This document shows, piece by piece, positions 17,143-29,186 of a stretch of 64,000 nucleotides of DNA (position 1 is the stretch's first letter; each line of letters opens with the position of its first letter). The notes under the pieces were generated by a model that searched no databases, was not told the DNA's origin, and was given only the letters and a program-made list of their open reading frames with translations. Location of the stretch: assembly GCA_044220545.1 (NCBI GenBank), contig JBGAQX010000004.1, forward strand, positions 27,612 through 91,611, given 5' to 3'. Made by a program: the position numbers and the translations under genes. The DNA comes from Fen-999 sp044220545. GTDB taxonomy: Bacteria; Pseudomonadota; Gammaproteobacteria; Burkholderiales; Rhodocyclaceae.

Positions 17143-18012
17143 TCAGGCTTGGTAAACGCTCTTTTCTCCGGGCGGCCGCGTCTTGAACCGCTTGTGCAAC
17201 CAGAAGTATTGCTCGGGCATCTTCGCCGCCTCCGCTTCGATAAAGGCATTCATGCGGCGGGTGTCGGCCTCGATGGATTCGCCGGGGAAACCTGGCCAGG
17301 GCGGGCCGATCTCGATCAGGTAGCCATCGGACTCCATGTGCGCAATGACCGGCAGCACCACGGCGCCGGCCAGCCGCGCCAGCCGCGAAAGGCCGGTGAT
17401 GGTGGCGGCCGGGAAGCCGAAGAAGGGAACGAAGATGGTGTCGCGCTCGCCGAAATCCATATCGGGCAGGTAGAAGAAGGGCATGCCCGCCTTCATCGCC
17501 TTCAGGCCCTTGCGGGTGCTCTCCTGGCGCGACAGCATCAGCGACTTGCCGAAGCGCGCCCGGCCCTTGTAGAGGGCGGCGTTGAAGAGCAGGTTCTTCT
17601 GGTTGGCGTAGATGCCGGACATGTCGTAGTCCATGCTCATGCGCGTCCAGGCCATGTCGAGGCCGACGAAATGCGGCACCAGCAGGATCGCCGGCTGTTT
17701 GCCCTTGATGGCGTCGAGATGCGCGCCGCCCGTCACCCGCACCAACCGGCGGATGCGCGCCTCGGAGGCCCACCAGAGCAGGCCGCGTTCCAGGAAGCTG
17801 CGGCCGAAGGACTCGAAGTGGCGCCTGGCCAGGTTGGCCCGCTCGGCCTCGCTCATGGCGGGGAAACACAGCCGCAGGTTGATCAGGGCAATGCGGCGGC
17901 GCTCGTGGCCGAAACGATGCAGCAGACGGCCGAGGCCTCGGCCCAGGCTGGCCAACATAGGCAAGGGCAGCCAGTGCAGCAGCCACATCAAGGCAAGGAC
18001 GAGTCGGGTCAT
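17143..18012 (-). CDS. Lipid A late acyltransferase, LpxL/HtrB type
   Basis: 289 residues with one N-terminal transmembrane helix (LALMWLLHWLPLPMLA). The catalytic HX4D motif is seen as HFVGLD, and the following elements YLPDMDFGERDTIFVPFFG and MPEQYFWLHKRFKTRP are typical of LpxL/LpxM enzymes, which add secondary acyl chains to Kdo-lipid IVA at the inner membrane. It lies directly after a second, divergent member of the family with 4 bp between them, so the pair probably carries out successive acylations. Which is the first and which the second acylation cannot be assigned from sequence. Confidence 0.88.
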   Translation of the reverse strand: MTRLVLALMWLLHWLPLPMLASLGRGLGRLLHRFGHERRRIALINLRLCFPAMSEAERANLARRHFESFGRSFLERGLLWWASEARIRRLVRVTGGAHLDAIKGKQPAILLVPHFVGLDMAWTRMSMDYDMSGIYANQKNLLFNAALYKGRARFGKSLMLSRQESTRKGLKAMKAGMPFFYLPDMDFGERDTIFVPFFGFPAATITGLSRLARLAGAVVLPVIAHMESDGYLIEIGPPWPGFPGESIEADTRRMNAFIEAEAAKMPEQYFWLHKRFKTRPPGEKSVYQA

Positions 18013-18016
18013 CGGT

Positions 18017-18868
18017 TCACGTCGGTTCGGGCGCCCCGGCCGGGCGCTTGTAGCGGTTGTACCCCCAGAGGTATTGCTCGGGGCACCGGCGGATGATCGC
18101 TTCGACCTCGCCGTTGAGTTGCGCGACGCGCGCCGGCAGGTCGCCGGTCAGCGGCCGAGACAGGGGGAGAAAATGAATGTGATAACCGGCGCCGTAGTGC
18201 AGACGCTCGGCGTAGGTGAACAACACGGTGGCGCCACTCTCGATCAGGCGCGCCACCAGCGTCATGGTGTACGCGGGCCGACCGAAGAACGGCGCCCAGA
18301 CGCCCTCGCCGTTGCCCGGCACCTGGTCGGGCAGCATGCCGGTCGCCTCGCCCTGCTTCAGGGCTTTCATCAACCGGCGCACTCCGCCCAGATCGGCCGG
18401 CGCAAGTTTCAGATTGGTGCCGCGCCCCTGCTCCATCAACGGGGCGAGCCAGGCCTGGCGCGGCTTGCGGTAGAGCACGGTAATGGGATGGGCCGAGCCA
18501 TCGGCGCCCGGCCGGGCGGCCAGATACTGGGCGGTGATCTCGAAGCAGCCCAGATGGGGCGTGAGGTAAACGATGCCATGTCCGGCGCTGCGAGCTGCTT
18601 CCACCCGTTCCCAGCCGGTCACCTGGACCACCCGGTCGACCAGTTCCGCCGACGGCCGCAGCCAGATCTTCGGCAGTTCGGCGATGGCCTTGCCCGCCTC
18701 GGCGATGGCCGCATGGCGTGCCTCGGCCAGTCCGGCCAGGACGATGTTGTCGCGAAAATGGCGCCGATAGGTGGGCGACAGCAGCCAGGCCAGCCAGCCG
18801 AACAAGGCGCCCAGGTTGTGCAGCAACGGCAGCGGCAGATGCGAAAGAAAGCGAAAGACAAAGACCAT
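18017..18868 (-). CDS. Lysophospholipid/lipid A acyltransferase, LpxL/LpxM type
   Basis: 283 residues, a second member of the LpxL/LpxM family. The catalytic motif reads HLGCFE, i.e. HX4E rather than HX4D, a variant often seen in betaproteobacterial copies. The segments GMLPDQVPGNGEGVWAPFFG and CPEQYLWGYNRYKRP match the family. A short N-terminal hydrophobic stretch would anchor it in the inner membrane. It is the first gene of a leftward run of six genes ending in xerC, and is divergent from metK, with 211 bp between the two starts. Confidence 0.86.
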   Translation of the reverse strand: MVFVFRFLSHLPLPLLHNLGALFGWLAWLLSPTYRRHFRDNIVLAGLAEARHAAIAEAGKAIAELPKIWLRPSAELVDRVVQVTGWERVEAARSAGHGIVYLTPHLGCFEITAQYLAARPGADGSAHPITVLYRKPRQAWLAPLMEQGRGTNLKLAPADLGGVRRLMKALKQGEATGMLPDQVPGNGEGVWAPFFGRPAYTMTLVARLIESGATVLFTYAERLHYGAGYHIHFLPLSRPLTGDLPARVAQLNGEVEAIIRRCPEQYLWGYNRYKRPAGAPEPT

Positions 18869-18881
18869 GATGCCGCCGGGT

Positions 18882-18909
18882 TTGACCCCGACCGATAAAA
18901 AAGTAGAAT
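18882..18909 (+). promoter_or_regulatory. Sigma-70 promoter of metK
   Basis: TTGACC at 18882-18887 and TAGAAT at 18904-18909 are separated by 16 bp. This would start transcription near 18916 and give metK a leader of about 165 nt, much longer than a ribosome site needs. Confidence 0.65.
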
Positions 18910-18915
18910 TATGGC

Positions 18916-19079
18916 TTGTTCCGCCGAGTTAACCAGACAACTTGCGAGGCGGAGACGGGCAGGCAGGCGTTCCCACGCCGCCGGCACCAGAAAAACAAAT
19001 TTCGCTAAAGCGTCGCCTGCTCCGCCCCGCAGCCGGCCGCGCCGAGTTGTGGGGCTTTTCATTTTCAGGAGCGGTAAGC
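18916..19079 (+). promoter_or_regulatory. Long structured leader of metK, possible RNA control element
   Basis: The predicted 5' leader contains a stem TCCGCC/GGCGGA enclosing AGTT/AACT, then a compact hairpin GGCGT-TCCC-ACGCC, an A-rich gap and further GC-rich segments before the ribosome site CAGGAG. It does not match an SAM riboswitch class that I can recognise. It may simply be an untranslated leader, but its length and order of stems are unlike other gaps in the window. Confidence 0.35.
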
Positions 19080-20261
<1,182 letters not shown>

Positions 20262-20264
20262 CTC

Positions 20265-22088
20265 CTACTCTTGGCGCCCGTTTCGCGTCGCCTGGCGCAA
20301 TGCCGCCAGGGCGACGTCGAAGCGAAACGCGCCAAGTTCCCGCTCCACTGCCGCCGCCTGATCGCCCAGCAGAGGACGCAGCAGCTCGGCATGATCGCGC
20401 CACAGAACGGCGGCATCCATGTCATCCCGCATGAGCAGGGTTTCCAATTGCGTCAGTAGCGCCGCCGCCGGGGCGGCGGACGCTTCCCCTCCGGAGAGTT
20501 CGGCCGGCCGCGACTCCCGAGGCCTTCCGATCGGCAGCGTCACGTCGAACCAGAACCGGCTGCCGGCCCCCAGTACGCTGCTGACCCCGACCTCGCCCCC
20601 CATCAACGTTGCCAGGCGTTTGCACAGCGCCAGCCCCAGGCCGGTGCCGCCGAACTTCCGGGTGCTGGACATATCCACCTGATGGAACGGCTGGAATAGA
20701 TCATTCTGCTGTTGCGGGCCGATTCCGACGCCATGGTCTTCCACTTCAAATCTCAACCGGATGTCGAGGCCTTCGTCCTCGAGGCAAACAGCGCGCAAAA
20801 CGATTTCACCGCGCTCGGAAAACTTGACGGCGTTGCTGATGAAGCAGCCCACCAGTTGTCCGATCCGCCGCGCATCGCCGCGCAGACAGGCGGGCAGGTT
20901 GGGGTCGCGTTCGAGACGACAGCCAATGTCCTTGCCGTTCGCCGCCTTGCCGAGTACCGCCAGCAATCCGGCCAGCAGGTCGTCAAGCTTGAAGTCGGCG
21001 GTATCCAGAAAGACCTCGCCGTCCAACCGGGAGAAGTCGAGCATCTCCTCGATCATCGCCACCAGACGGCTGGACGCCGAATCGATCGAATCGAGCATCT
21101 GCCGATGCTCGATTCGATCCGTCTCCCGTCGCAGAAGGTGGGCAAAGCCGGCAATGGTGTTCAAGGGCGTGCGCAACTCATGGCTCATGACCGAGAGAAA
21201 GACGCTCTTGGCCCGTGAGGCGGTGGCGGCGGCATCCAGCGCCTCGGCCAGGGAACGGTTGCTGCTCGCCAGTTGCTCCTGTGTCGCTTCCAGGGTGCCG
21301 ATGGTGGTGGCGAGGCCGATCCGGCGCCGCCGCAGCAATTCCAGCAGCCAGACGCCGACCGCGGCCACCAACAGGAACACGGCGCCATGGATGGCATAGG
21401 TCTGGCGCTGGCCCGCCAGCGCCCCGGCGACGGGCGAATAGGTGTGGCTGACGCTGATGCCGCCACGAATGTCGCCCACCCGGTAGCCCTGCTTCTCATG
21501 GCATTTCATGCAGGGCTGGGCGACCAGGAGTGGCGCCATGTAGCGCAGTTGCAAGCCGCCCGGCGACGACACCAGCTCCACGGCTTCCTCGGCGCCGCGC
21601 TCGAAGTCTTGCAGGGCGCGCCGCTCCCACTCGTCGGCGGCATTGGCCGGCCGGATCGGCTTCAGGCTGGTGATATGGAATATCGTACCGCCATTGGCGG
21701 CGGCCATTTCCGCCAGCAGACGCGTCATGAACGCCGGATTGACCATGGTCAACGCCTGGCCGTCGGTGGTCACCAGATCCCGGCGCGGGTGCTCCAGATA
21801 GGGATTGGGCTGGACCTTCGGCGAGACCGGCACATAGACGCCGCCGTGGTCGGCATTCCAGGCCCGGACCAGCACGACCATGCGGAACATGTTGCGGGCG
21901 CCTTCGATTGCCACCTCGAGCGCCTGTCGGTGCAAATCGGCCAGATGGACATACAGCGAGCCACCCACGGCGATCGCCCAAACCAGCAGTGGCACCAGCC
22001 ACCAGGCCCGATTGGTCAGGAAGACGGGGGGAGACCGGTTCGTCACCGGCGGTTGCGCGGCGGCGGGTACGGTATGCGCGTCGGTCAT
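20265..22088 (-). CDS. Hybrid-free sensor histidine kinase with periplasmic c-type haem domain
   Basis: 607 residues. TM1 near 28-50 and TM2 near 235-255 bracket a periplasmic domain of the Tll0287-like/DUF3365 kind with a CMKCH haem-c attachment motif at about residue 195 (AQPCMKCHEKQGYRVGDIRG). After a coiled linker come HisKA (FLSVMSHELRTPLNTIAGF, His near 302) and a HATPase domain (NAVKFSERGE, DHGVGIG, GGTGLGLALCKRL). A C-terminal ~90 residue tail resembles a phosphotransfer-like helical region but lacks a clear His. It probably senses redox or a haem ligand. The HD-GYP response regulator gene lies 28 bp upstream on the same strand and is its likely partner. Confidence 0.87.
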   Translation of the reverse strand: MTDAHTVPAAAQPPVTNRSPPVFLTNRAWWLVPLLVWAIAVGGSLYVHLADLHRQALEVAIEGARNMFRMVVLVRAWNADHGGVYVPVSPKVQPNPYLEHPRRDLVTTDGQALTMVNPAFMTRLLAEMAAANGGTIFHITSLKPIRPANAADEWERRALQDFERGAEEAVELVSSPGGLQLRYMAPLLVAQPCMKCHEKQGYRVGDIRGGISVSHTYSPVAGALAGQRQTYAIHGAVFLLVAAVGVWLLELLRRRRIGLATTIGTLEATQEQLASSNRSLAEALDAAATASRAKSVFLSVMSHELRTPLNTIAGFAHLLRRETDRIEHRQMLDSIDSASSRLVAMIEEMLDFSRLDGEVFLDTADFKLDDLLAGLLAVLGKAANGKDIGCRLERDPNLPACLRGDARRIGQLVGCFISNAVKFSERGEIVLRAVCLEDEGLDIRLRFEVEDHGVGIGPQQQNDLFQPFHQVDMSSTRKFGGTGLGLALCKRLATLMGGEVGVSSVLGAGSRFWFDVTLPIGRPRESRPAELSGGEASAAPAAALLTQLETLLMRDDMDAAVLWRDHAELLRPLLGDQAAAVERELGAFRFDVALAALRQATRNGRQE

Positions 22089-22116
22089 GGCCCTGGCCGC
22101 TTGCTCGACCGGTTGG

Positions 22117-23223
<1,107 letters not shown>

Positions 23224-23347
23224 TTCGGTGTCGGGGGCAGAAGTTGTTGCATTGTATCGAGAGGCGGCCATCCCCCTGCGATTTCGCTTGAGCAAGGCGG
23301 CCGCGATCCATAGAATAGATCGAAAACCCATGAACGAGGAGGGGACA

Positions 23348-24058
23348 ATGCTGAAAATCGGCTGTTGCCTGCTTGCCCTGATCGGCCTTTCCGGCTGCGT
23401 CCTTGTCAGTACCGTGCGGCCGACCATCGCCCATGTCCATGTGGGTCATTCCCTTACCGGCTGGGTCGATACGCCGAACCAGGAGGGCCTGCTGACCACG
23501 GCCCGACGCGATGCCACGATCGCCCTCGAGCATGCGCGCTACGCGGTGGAGGGCGCTTCCGACATCGCCACCGTGAAGATGCATGTGCTCCATGTGGTGC
23601 ACGCCATCGACCCGACCCAGGAGAAACAGGGGCCCGGCACGGGTTACGGACTGCTGCGGGCCCTCGATGGCTACGCCGACCACCTGCGTTTCGCCAGCGA
23701 GTCCGCCGACGCCAGCGCGAACCTGAAGGAGGGAATGGGCGCCGTCATCCAGGCCGTCGCCGCGCCGCGTCGGGACGCCCGGCTGGTGTTGGCCCTGGCC
23801 CGGGACATTGCCGCCACGGCCAAGCCGGAAGCCGCTGTCGCACTGGCTCTGGAAGTCCGGGCACTGTGCGACCGAATCGTCCAAGATACGAACACCGCCG
23901 AGCAGCAACTGCGTAAATTGCTGGCCCGGGAGCAGCCCGCCTATGCGCCGGTCGAGCAGCGCTTCCTCTTTGGCCTGATCCGCCTGCCCTCGGGTGGCTG
24001 GGCCTGGCGGCCGGATCTGGACAACCCCGCCGGCGGTCTTCATGGCGGCTACCACTAA
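23348..24058 (+). CDS. Lipoprotein of unknown function next to a caspase gene
   Basis: 236 residues from ATG 23348 after a strong GAGGAGGGGAC site. The signal peptide carries a lipobox (LIGLSGC), so it is predicted to be lipid-anchored. The mature protein has His-rich patches (AHVHVGHSLTGW and MHVLHVVHAID), is mostly helical in appearance, and contains no domain I can name. The HxHxGH cluster could bind a metal or haem. It overlaps the caspase-like gene by 17 bp, so both products are expected together. Its start faces the HD-GYP regulator across 124 bp. Confidence 0.7.
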   Translation: MLKIGCCLLALIGLSGCVLVSTVRPTIAHVHVGHSLTGWVDTPNQEGLLTTARRDATIALEHARYAVEGASDIATVKMHVLHVVHAIDPTQEKQGPGTGYGLLRALDGYADHLRFASESADASANLKEGMGAVIQAVAAPRRDARLVLALARDIAATAKPEAAVALALEVRALCDRIVQDTNTAEQQLRKLLAREQPAYAPVEQRFLFGLIRLPSGGWAWRPDLDNPAGGLHGGYH

Positions 24059-25598
24059 GCTGGTCCGGTTGCCCCGCCTTGGCCTGGGGCTTGTCGCCTT
24101 CGGCCTGCTGGCGACGGCGGCGGTGGCCACCGAGCCTGACGACGACTGGCGCCGTTGCGTGGCGGTGGCCGGCCGGGAAGGCGACGAGGCCTGTGGTCGT
24201 CTCGCCGGGCTGGCGACGGAGAGGGTGCCGGATCTGCTGCGGCTGGCCGACGAATTGATCGCCCACAAGGCCTACACCCGGGCCGTCGGCCTGCTAGAGG
24301 CGGCCCTGCTCCGACAGCCGGGCCATGGCGCGCTCACCGACCGGCTCAAACTGGCCCGCAGCTACGCCGATGAGCAGGCCTGGGTGGCCCGCCGAGAGGA
24401 CGGCGGAGCCGCGACGCCCCGCGCGGACGAGGTGGGCATTGCCCTGGCGCGCATCCGCTGCACCCGCCTTTCCGGAACCGAGGCCCTGGCCGCCTGCGAC
24501 GAGGCCCTGCGCAGCCTGCCTGACGACGCGGACCTGCTGGCAGCCAAAGGGGATCTTCTGGCGGCGGCCGGACAGGTTGCGGAAGCCACGGCGGCATATG
24601 GCCGCGCCTTGGGCAGCAAGCCCGACAACCCCCTGCTGCGCCAGAAACTGGCCCTGCTCGGCGGTATCAGCCATCGTCCGCCGACCGTGGCCCCGGCTGC
24701 GGAGACGACGGGCAGCCTGGACCAGCGTCTGGCCACCCTACAACGGCTGCGCGACCGGCGACTGATCAACGAAGCCGAATATGAGCGGCGCAAGACGGCG
24801 CTGCTCGACGGCGCCCTCGGGCCCAGCCGTGCTGTCGAGGTGGCCCCGACCAAGGCTCCAGCGGCCGCCCGGCCCGTGCCGGCCATCGATTTTGGCCGCT
24901 ACCACGCACTGGTCGTCGGTATCGACAGCTACAAGCACCTGCCGAAGCTGGAAACCGCGCGCAACGATGCCCGGGCGATCGCCGCCGTTCTCAAGGACCA
25001 CTACGATTTCAAGGTACGTCTGCTCACCGACGCCACCCGCGAGCAGATCATCGAAGCCCTGGACGAATACCGGGAAAAGCTGGGCGCCAACGACAACCTG
25101 CTGATCTACTACGCGGGCCACGGCTGGCTGGACAAGGAGGCCGAACAGGGCTTCTGGTTGCCCGTGGACGCCCGGGCCGAGCGACGCAGCCACTGGCTGT
25201 CCAACGACACGGTACGCGACACCGCCAGGGCCATGAAGGCGAAGCACCTGCTGGTGGTGGCCGACAGTTGTTTCTCCGGCACCCTGACCCGCGGCTTCGC
25301 GGTACCGCCGATCCGCGACGAGGAGTATCTGAAACGCATGACCGGTAAAAAGGCGCGGCAGGCCATGGCCTCCGGTGGCCTGGAGCCGGTGGCCGATTCC
25401 TCGGGGGGAGGCCATTCCCCCTTCGCCCAGACCCTGGTGAACATCCTCCGCGGCAACGAGGGCGTGATGGACGGCACCACCCTGTTCGGCGAGTTGCGCC
25501 GGCCCGTGGCGGTCAACGCCGACCAAACTCCCGAGTTCTCCGACATCCGCCGGGCCGGCCACGACGGGGGCGACTTCCTGTTCGTGCGCCGGCGCTAA
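24042..25598 (+). CDS. Secreted caspase-like (C14) protease with TPR and SHOCT-like segment
   Basis: 518 residues. An N-terminal export signal (RLGLGLVAFGLLATAAVA) is followed by TPR-like helices at about 60-220 (AYTRAVGLLEAALLRQPGHG, QVAEATAAYGRALGSKPDNP). A SHOCT-like segment RLATLQRLRDRRLINEAEYE precedes the caspase domain (from ~290: YHALVVGIDSYKHLPKLETA). The catalytic dyad is intact: His360 in YYAGHGW and Cys410 in VADSCFSG. Bacterial caspase homologues usually cleave after Arg/Lys or Asp; specificity here is unknown. Export and coupling to a lipoprotein point to a cell-envelope role. The overlap of 17 bp with the lipoprotein gene supports an operon. Confidence 0.85.
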   Translation: MAATTKLVRLPRLGLGLVAFGLLATAAVATEPDDDWRRCVAVAGREGDEACGRLAGLATERVPDLLRLADELIAHKAYTRAVGLLEAALLRQPGHGALTDRLKLARSYADEQAWVARREDGGAATPRADEVGIALARIRCTRLSGTEALAACDEALRSLPDDADLLAAKGDLLAAAGQVAEATAAYGRALGSKPDNPLLRQKLALLGGISHRPPTVAPAAETTGSLDQRLATLQRLRDRRLINEAEYERRKTALLDGALGPSRAVEVAPTKAPAAARPVPAIDFGRYHALVVGIDSYKHLPKLETARNDARAIAAVLKDHYDFKVRLLTDATREQIIEALDEYREKLGANDNLLIYYAGHGWLDKEAEQGFWLPVDARAERRSHWLSNDTVRDTARAMKAKHLLVVADSCFSGTLTRGFAVPPIRDEEYLKRMTGKKARQAMASGGLEPVADSSGGGHSPFAQTLVNILRGNEGVMDGTTLFGELRRPVAVNADQTPEFSDIRRAGHDGGDFLFVRRR

Positions 25599-25620
25599 GC
25601 CCGCGACAGGCCGGCCAGCG

Positions 25621-25626
25621 TATAAT
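25621..25626 (+). promoter_or_regulatory. -10 box (TATAAT) upstream of the SAH riboswitch
   Basis: A perfect TATAAT lies 10 bp before the first base of the riboswitch stem, placing the transcript start near 25633. No convincing -35 element is seen at the usual distance, so the promoter may need help from other contacts or be of the extended type. Confidence 0.55.
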
Positions 25627-25636
25627 CGATGCCATT

Positions 25637-25705
25637 CCGAGGAGCGCTGCAAGGGCGTGCGATTCGTTGCCGTCCCCAGGCTCGGTCTTTTTGAGAACCG
25701 CGCTC
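25637..25705 (+). ncRNA. S-adenosylhomocysteine (SAH) riboswitch
   Basis: The primary sequence CCGAGGAGCGCTGCAAG and the later CCCAGGCTCGG match the conserved core of SAH riboswitches. P1 pairs CCGAG (25637-25641) with CTCGG (25681-25685). The pseudoknot pairs GAGCGC (25642-25647) with GCGCTC (25700-25705). A small P4 hairpin starts GGT at 25684 and closes with ACC at 25697-25699. SAH riboswitches switch genes on when SAH accumulates, which fits the next gene, ahcY. Downstream, ACCGGGA (25717-25723) can pair with TCCCGGT (25752-25758) and may form the expression platform in front of the ribosome site. Confidence 0.92.
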
Positions 25706-25778
25706 GCCTAACCCGTACCGGGAAAGGTGAGCCCGAATTCGACCCGCTCCCTCCCGGTCACAAGTTCAAGGAGCGAAA

Positions 25779-27191
<1,413 letters not shown>

Positions 27192-27203
27192 GAGAGGAAA
27201 GCC

Positions 27204-27551
27204 ATGGCCCGCATGCTGATCGGCTGGCTGCTCAATGCCATCGCCCTGCTGGCCGTGGCCTACCTGTTGCCATCGATTCACGTGGCGTCCTTCGGCGCCG
27301 CCCTGATCGCCGCCCTGGTGCTCGGCCTGGTCAATACCCTGATCCGGCCGGTGCTGGTGGTGCTGACGCTGCCGGTGACCCTGCTGACCCTCGGTCTCTT
27401 CCTGCTGGTGATCAACGGCCTGCTGTTCTGGCTGGTGGGCAACCTGCTGGATGGTTTCTCGGTCGGCGGCTTCTGGCCGGGGGTGTTCGGCGCCCTGCTC
27501 TACAGCCTGATCTCCTGGCTGCTGGGCAGTCTGCTGCAACGGGGCGAATGA
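27204..27551 (+). CDS. Small membrane protein of the phage holin 4 / DUF360 family
   Basis: 115 residues with four hydrophobic helices. The pattern LGLVNTLIRPVLVVLTLP followed by LLTLGLFLLVINGLLFWLV is the hallmark of this family, annotated as phage holin 4 superfamily although most members are chromosomal and have no proven lytic role. The stop overlaps the tlyA start by 4 bp. It lies 12 bp after ahcY. Its presence between ahcY and metF is common in betaproteobacteria; the functional link to methyl metabolism is not known. Confidence 0.88.
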   Translation: MARMLIGWLLNAIALLAVAYLLPSIHVASFGAALIAALVLGLVNTLIRPVLVVLTLPVTLLTLGLFLLVINGLLFWLVGNLLDGFSVGGFWPGVFGALLYSLISWLLGSLLQRGE

Positions 27552-28369
27552 AGTCCTTTCATCGGCGCAGCTCGCGCCCGACGCCCGGGCCGGCGCCCGT
27601 GGCCGCCCCCTCGGTGGCCCATCGCGACGGCTCGCGGGCGGATCAATTGCTGGTCGAGCAAGGTCTGGCGCCATCGCGCACGGTCGCCCAGCGGCTGATC
27701 GAAGCCGGTCGGGTTTCCTGGTCCGGCGGCCCGGTGGCCAAGGCGGCGCTGGTCTTGCCGCTGTCGGCGGAATTGGCGGTGGTGCCGGATGAATCGGATC
27801 GCTATGTTTCCCGGGGCGGCCTCAAGCTGGCCGGCGCCCTGGCGCGGACGGGGCTGGCCGTGGCCGGTCGCGTCTGCCTCGATGTCGGTCAGAGCACCGG
27901 CGGTTTCACCGATTGCCTGCTGCAGGCCGGTGCCACGCGGGTCGTCGGTGTCGACGTCGGCCACGAACAGCTCGATCCCCGGCTGCGCGCCGATACGCGC
28001 GTCACGTGCATCGAGCACGCCAACGCCCGCGCGCTCGACCCGGCGGCGCTGCCCATCGGCGCTTTCGATTTGATCGTCGCCGATCTCTCCTTCATTTCGC
28101 TCACCCTGGTACTACCGAGGCTACCGGCCCTGTTGGCGCCGGCGGGCGACATGCTGCTGCTGGTCAAGCCGCAGTTCGAGGTCGGCCCGGAACACGTCGG
28201 CAAGGGCGGCATCGTCCGCGATGCCTCGCTCTATCCGGTGGTGGCCGACAAGAACAGGCAAGCCGCCCAGGCCGCCGGCCTGCGCGTTCTCGACTATTTC
28301 GACAGCCCGATCGCCGGCACGGATGGCAATCGGGAATTCTTCATCTGGACACGCCATGAGCACCATTGA
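27548..28369 (+). CDS. tlyA: TlyA-family RNA 2'-O-methyltransferase
   Basis: 273 residues. After a Pro-rich N-terminal tail, an S4 RNA-binding domain (RADQLLVEQGLAPSRTVAQR) is followed by an FtsJ-like methyltransferase domain with YVSRGGLKLAGAL, CLDVGQSTGGFTDCLLQ and DLIVADLSFISL. Members methylate ribosomal RNA using SAM; the older name haemolysin A reflects early observations. It overlaps the preceding membrane protein gene by 4 bp and metF by 14 bp, so the four genes after the riboswitch form one unit. As a SAM user it would benefit from SAH removal by AhcY. Confidence 0.9.
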   Translation: MKSFHRRSSRPTPGPAPVAAPSVAHRDGSRADQLLVEQGLAPSRTVAQRLIEAGRVSWSGGPVAKAALVLPLSAELAVVPDESDRYVSRGGLKLAGALARTGLAVAGRVCLDVGQSTGGFTDCLLQAGATRVVGVDVGHEQLDPRLRADTRVTCIEHANARALDPAALPIGAFDLIVADLSFISLTLVLPRLPALLAPAGDMLLLVKPQFEVGPEHVGKGGIVRDASLYPVVADKNRQAAQAAGLRVLDYFDSPIAGTDGNREFFIWTRHEHH

Positions 28370-29186
28370 ACTTTCGGTGGAATTTTTTCCGCCACAAACC
28401 CCCGAGGGCGCGGAGAAGCTGCGTGCGACCTGGACGACGCTCGCCGCCCTGAAGCCGGCCTTCTTTTCGGTCACCTTCGGCGCTGGCGGTTCCACCCAGG
28501 ACCGCACCTTCGACACCGTCGCCGAGATACGCGCCGCCGGACTGGAAGCCGCGCCGCACCTGTCCTGCGTCGGCTCGACCCGGACGCGCGTACGGGAGAT
28601 CCTGCGGCGCTACCGCGACGCCGGCATCCGTCGCATCGTCGCCCTGCGCGGCGACCTGCCTTCGGGCATGGCCGAGGCCGGTGAACTGGGCCACGCCAAC
28701 GAACTGGTCGAGTTCATCCGCCAGGAAACCGGCGACTGGTTCCACATCGAGGTGGCGGCCTACCCTGAATACCATCCGCAGGCGAAGACGCCGCGCGACG
28801 ACCTGCTCAACTTCAAGCGCAAGGCCGAGGCCGGCGCCGATTCGGCGATCACCCAGTTCTTCTTCAACGTCGACGCCTACGAGCACTTCGTCGCCGACGC
28901 GCGGTCGGTGGGCGTGAGCCTGCCGATCATCCCGGGCATCATGCCCATCGCCAGTTTCTCAAAGCTCTCCCGCTTCGCCGACACCTGCGGCGCCGAGATT
29001 CCGCGCTGGATGCGCCGCAAGTTCGAGAGCTACGGCGACGACACCGCCTCCGTGCGCGCCTTTGGCCTCGATGTGGTGACCGAACTCTGCCAGCGCCTGA
29101 TCGAGCGCGGCGCGCCCGGCCTGCATTTCTATACGCTCAACCAGGCGGGCCTGACCATGGAAGTGGCCCGCCGGCTAGGTTTCTGA
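28356..29186 (+). CDS. metF: Methylenetetrahydrofolate reductase
   Basis: 276 residues, TIM-barrel flavoprotein that reduces 5,10-methylene-THF to 5-methyl-THF, the methyl donor for homocysteine remethylation. The N-terminus ELSVEFFPPQTPEGAEKLR, VTFGAGGSTQDRTFDTV, HLSCVGSTRTRVREIL, RIVALRGDLP and ITQFFFNVDAYEHF are family hallmarks. ATG 28356 overlaps the tlyA end by 14 bp. It is the last gene of the riboswitch-led operon, and its end overlaps the convergent GGDEF gene by 12 bp. Confidence 0.97.
   Translation: MSTIELSVEFFPPQTPEGAEKLRATWTTLAALKPAFFSVTFGAGGSTQDRTFDTVAEIRAAGLEAAPHLSCVGSTRTRVREILRRYRDAGIRRIVALRGDLPSGMAEAGELGHANELVEFIRQETGDWFHIEVAAYPEYHPQAKTPRDDLLNFKRKAEAGADSAITQFFFNVDAYEHFVADARSVGVSLPIIPGIMPIASFSKLSRFADTCGAEIPRWMRRKFESYGDDTASVRAFGLDVVTELCQRLIERGAPGLHFYTLNQAGLTMEVARRLGF

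Noticed and set aside
23243..23258. TTGTTGCATTGTAT near the HD-GYP regulator start as a second Zur site
   Set aside because: Only one half resembles the zinc operator; there is no inverted partner.
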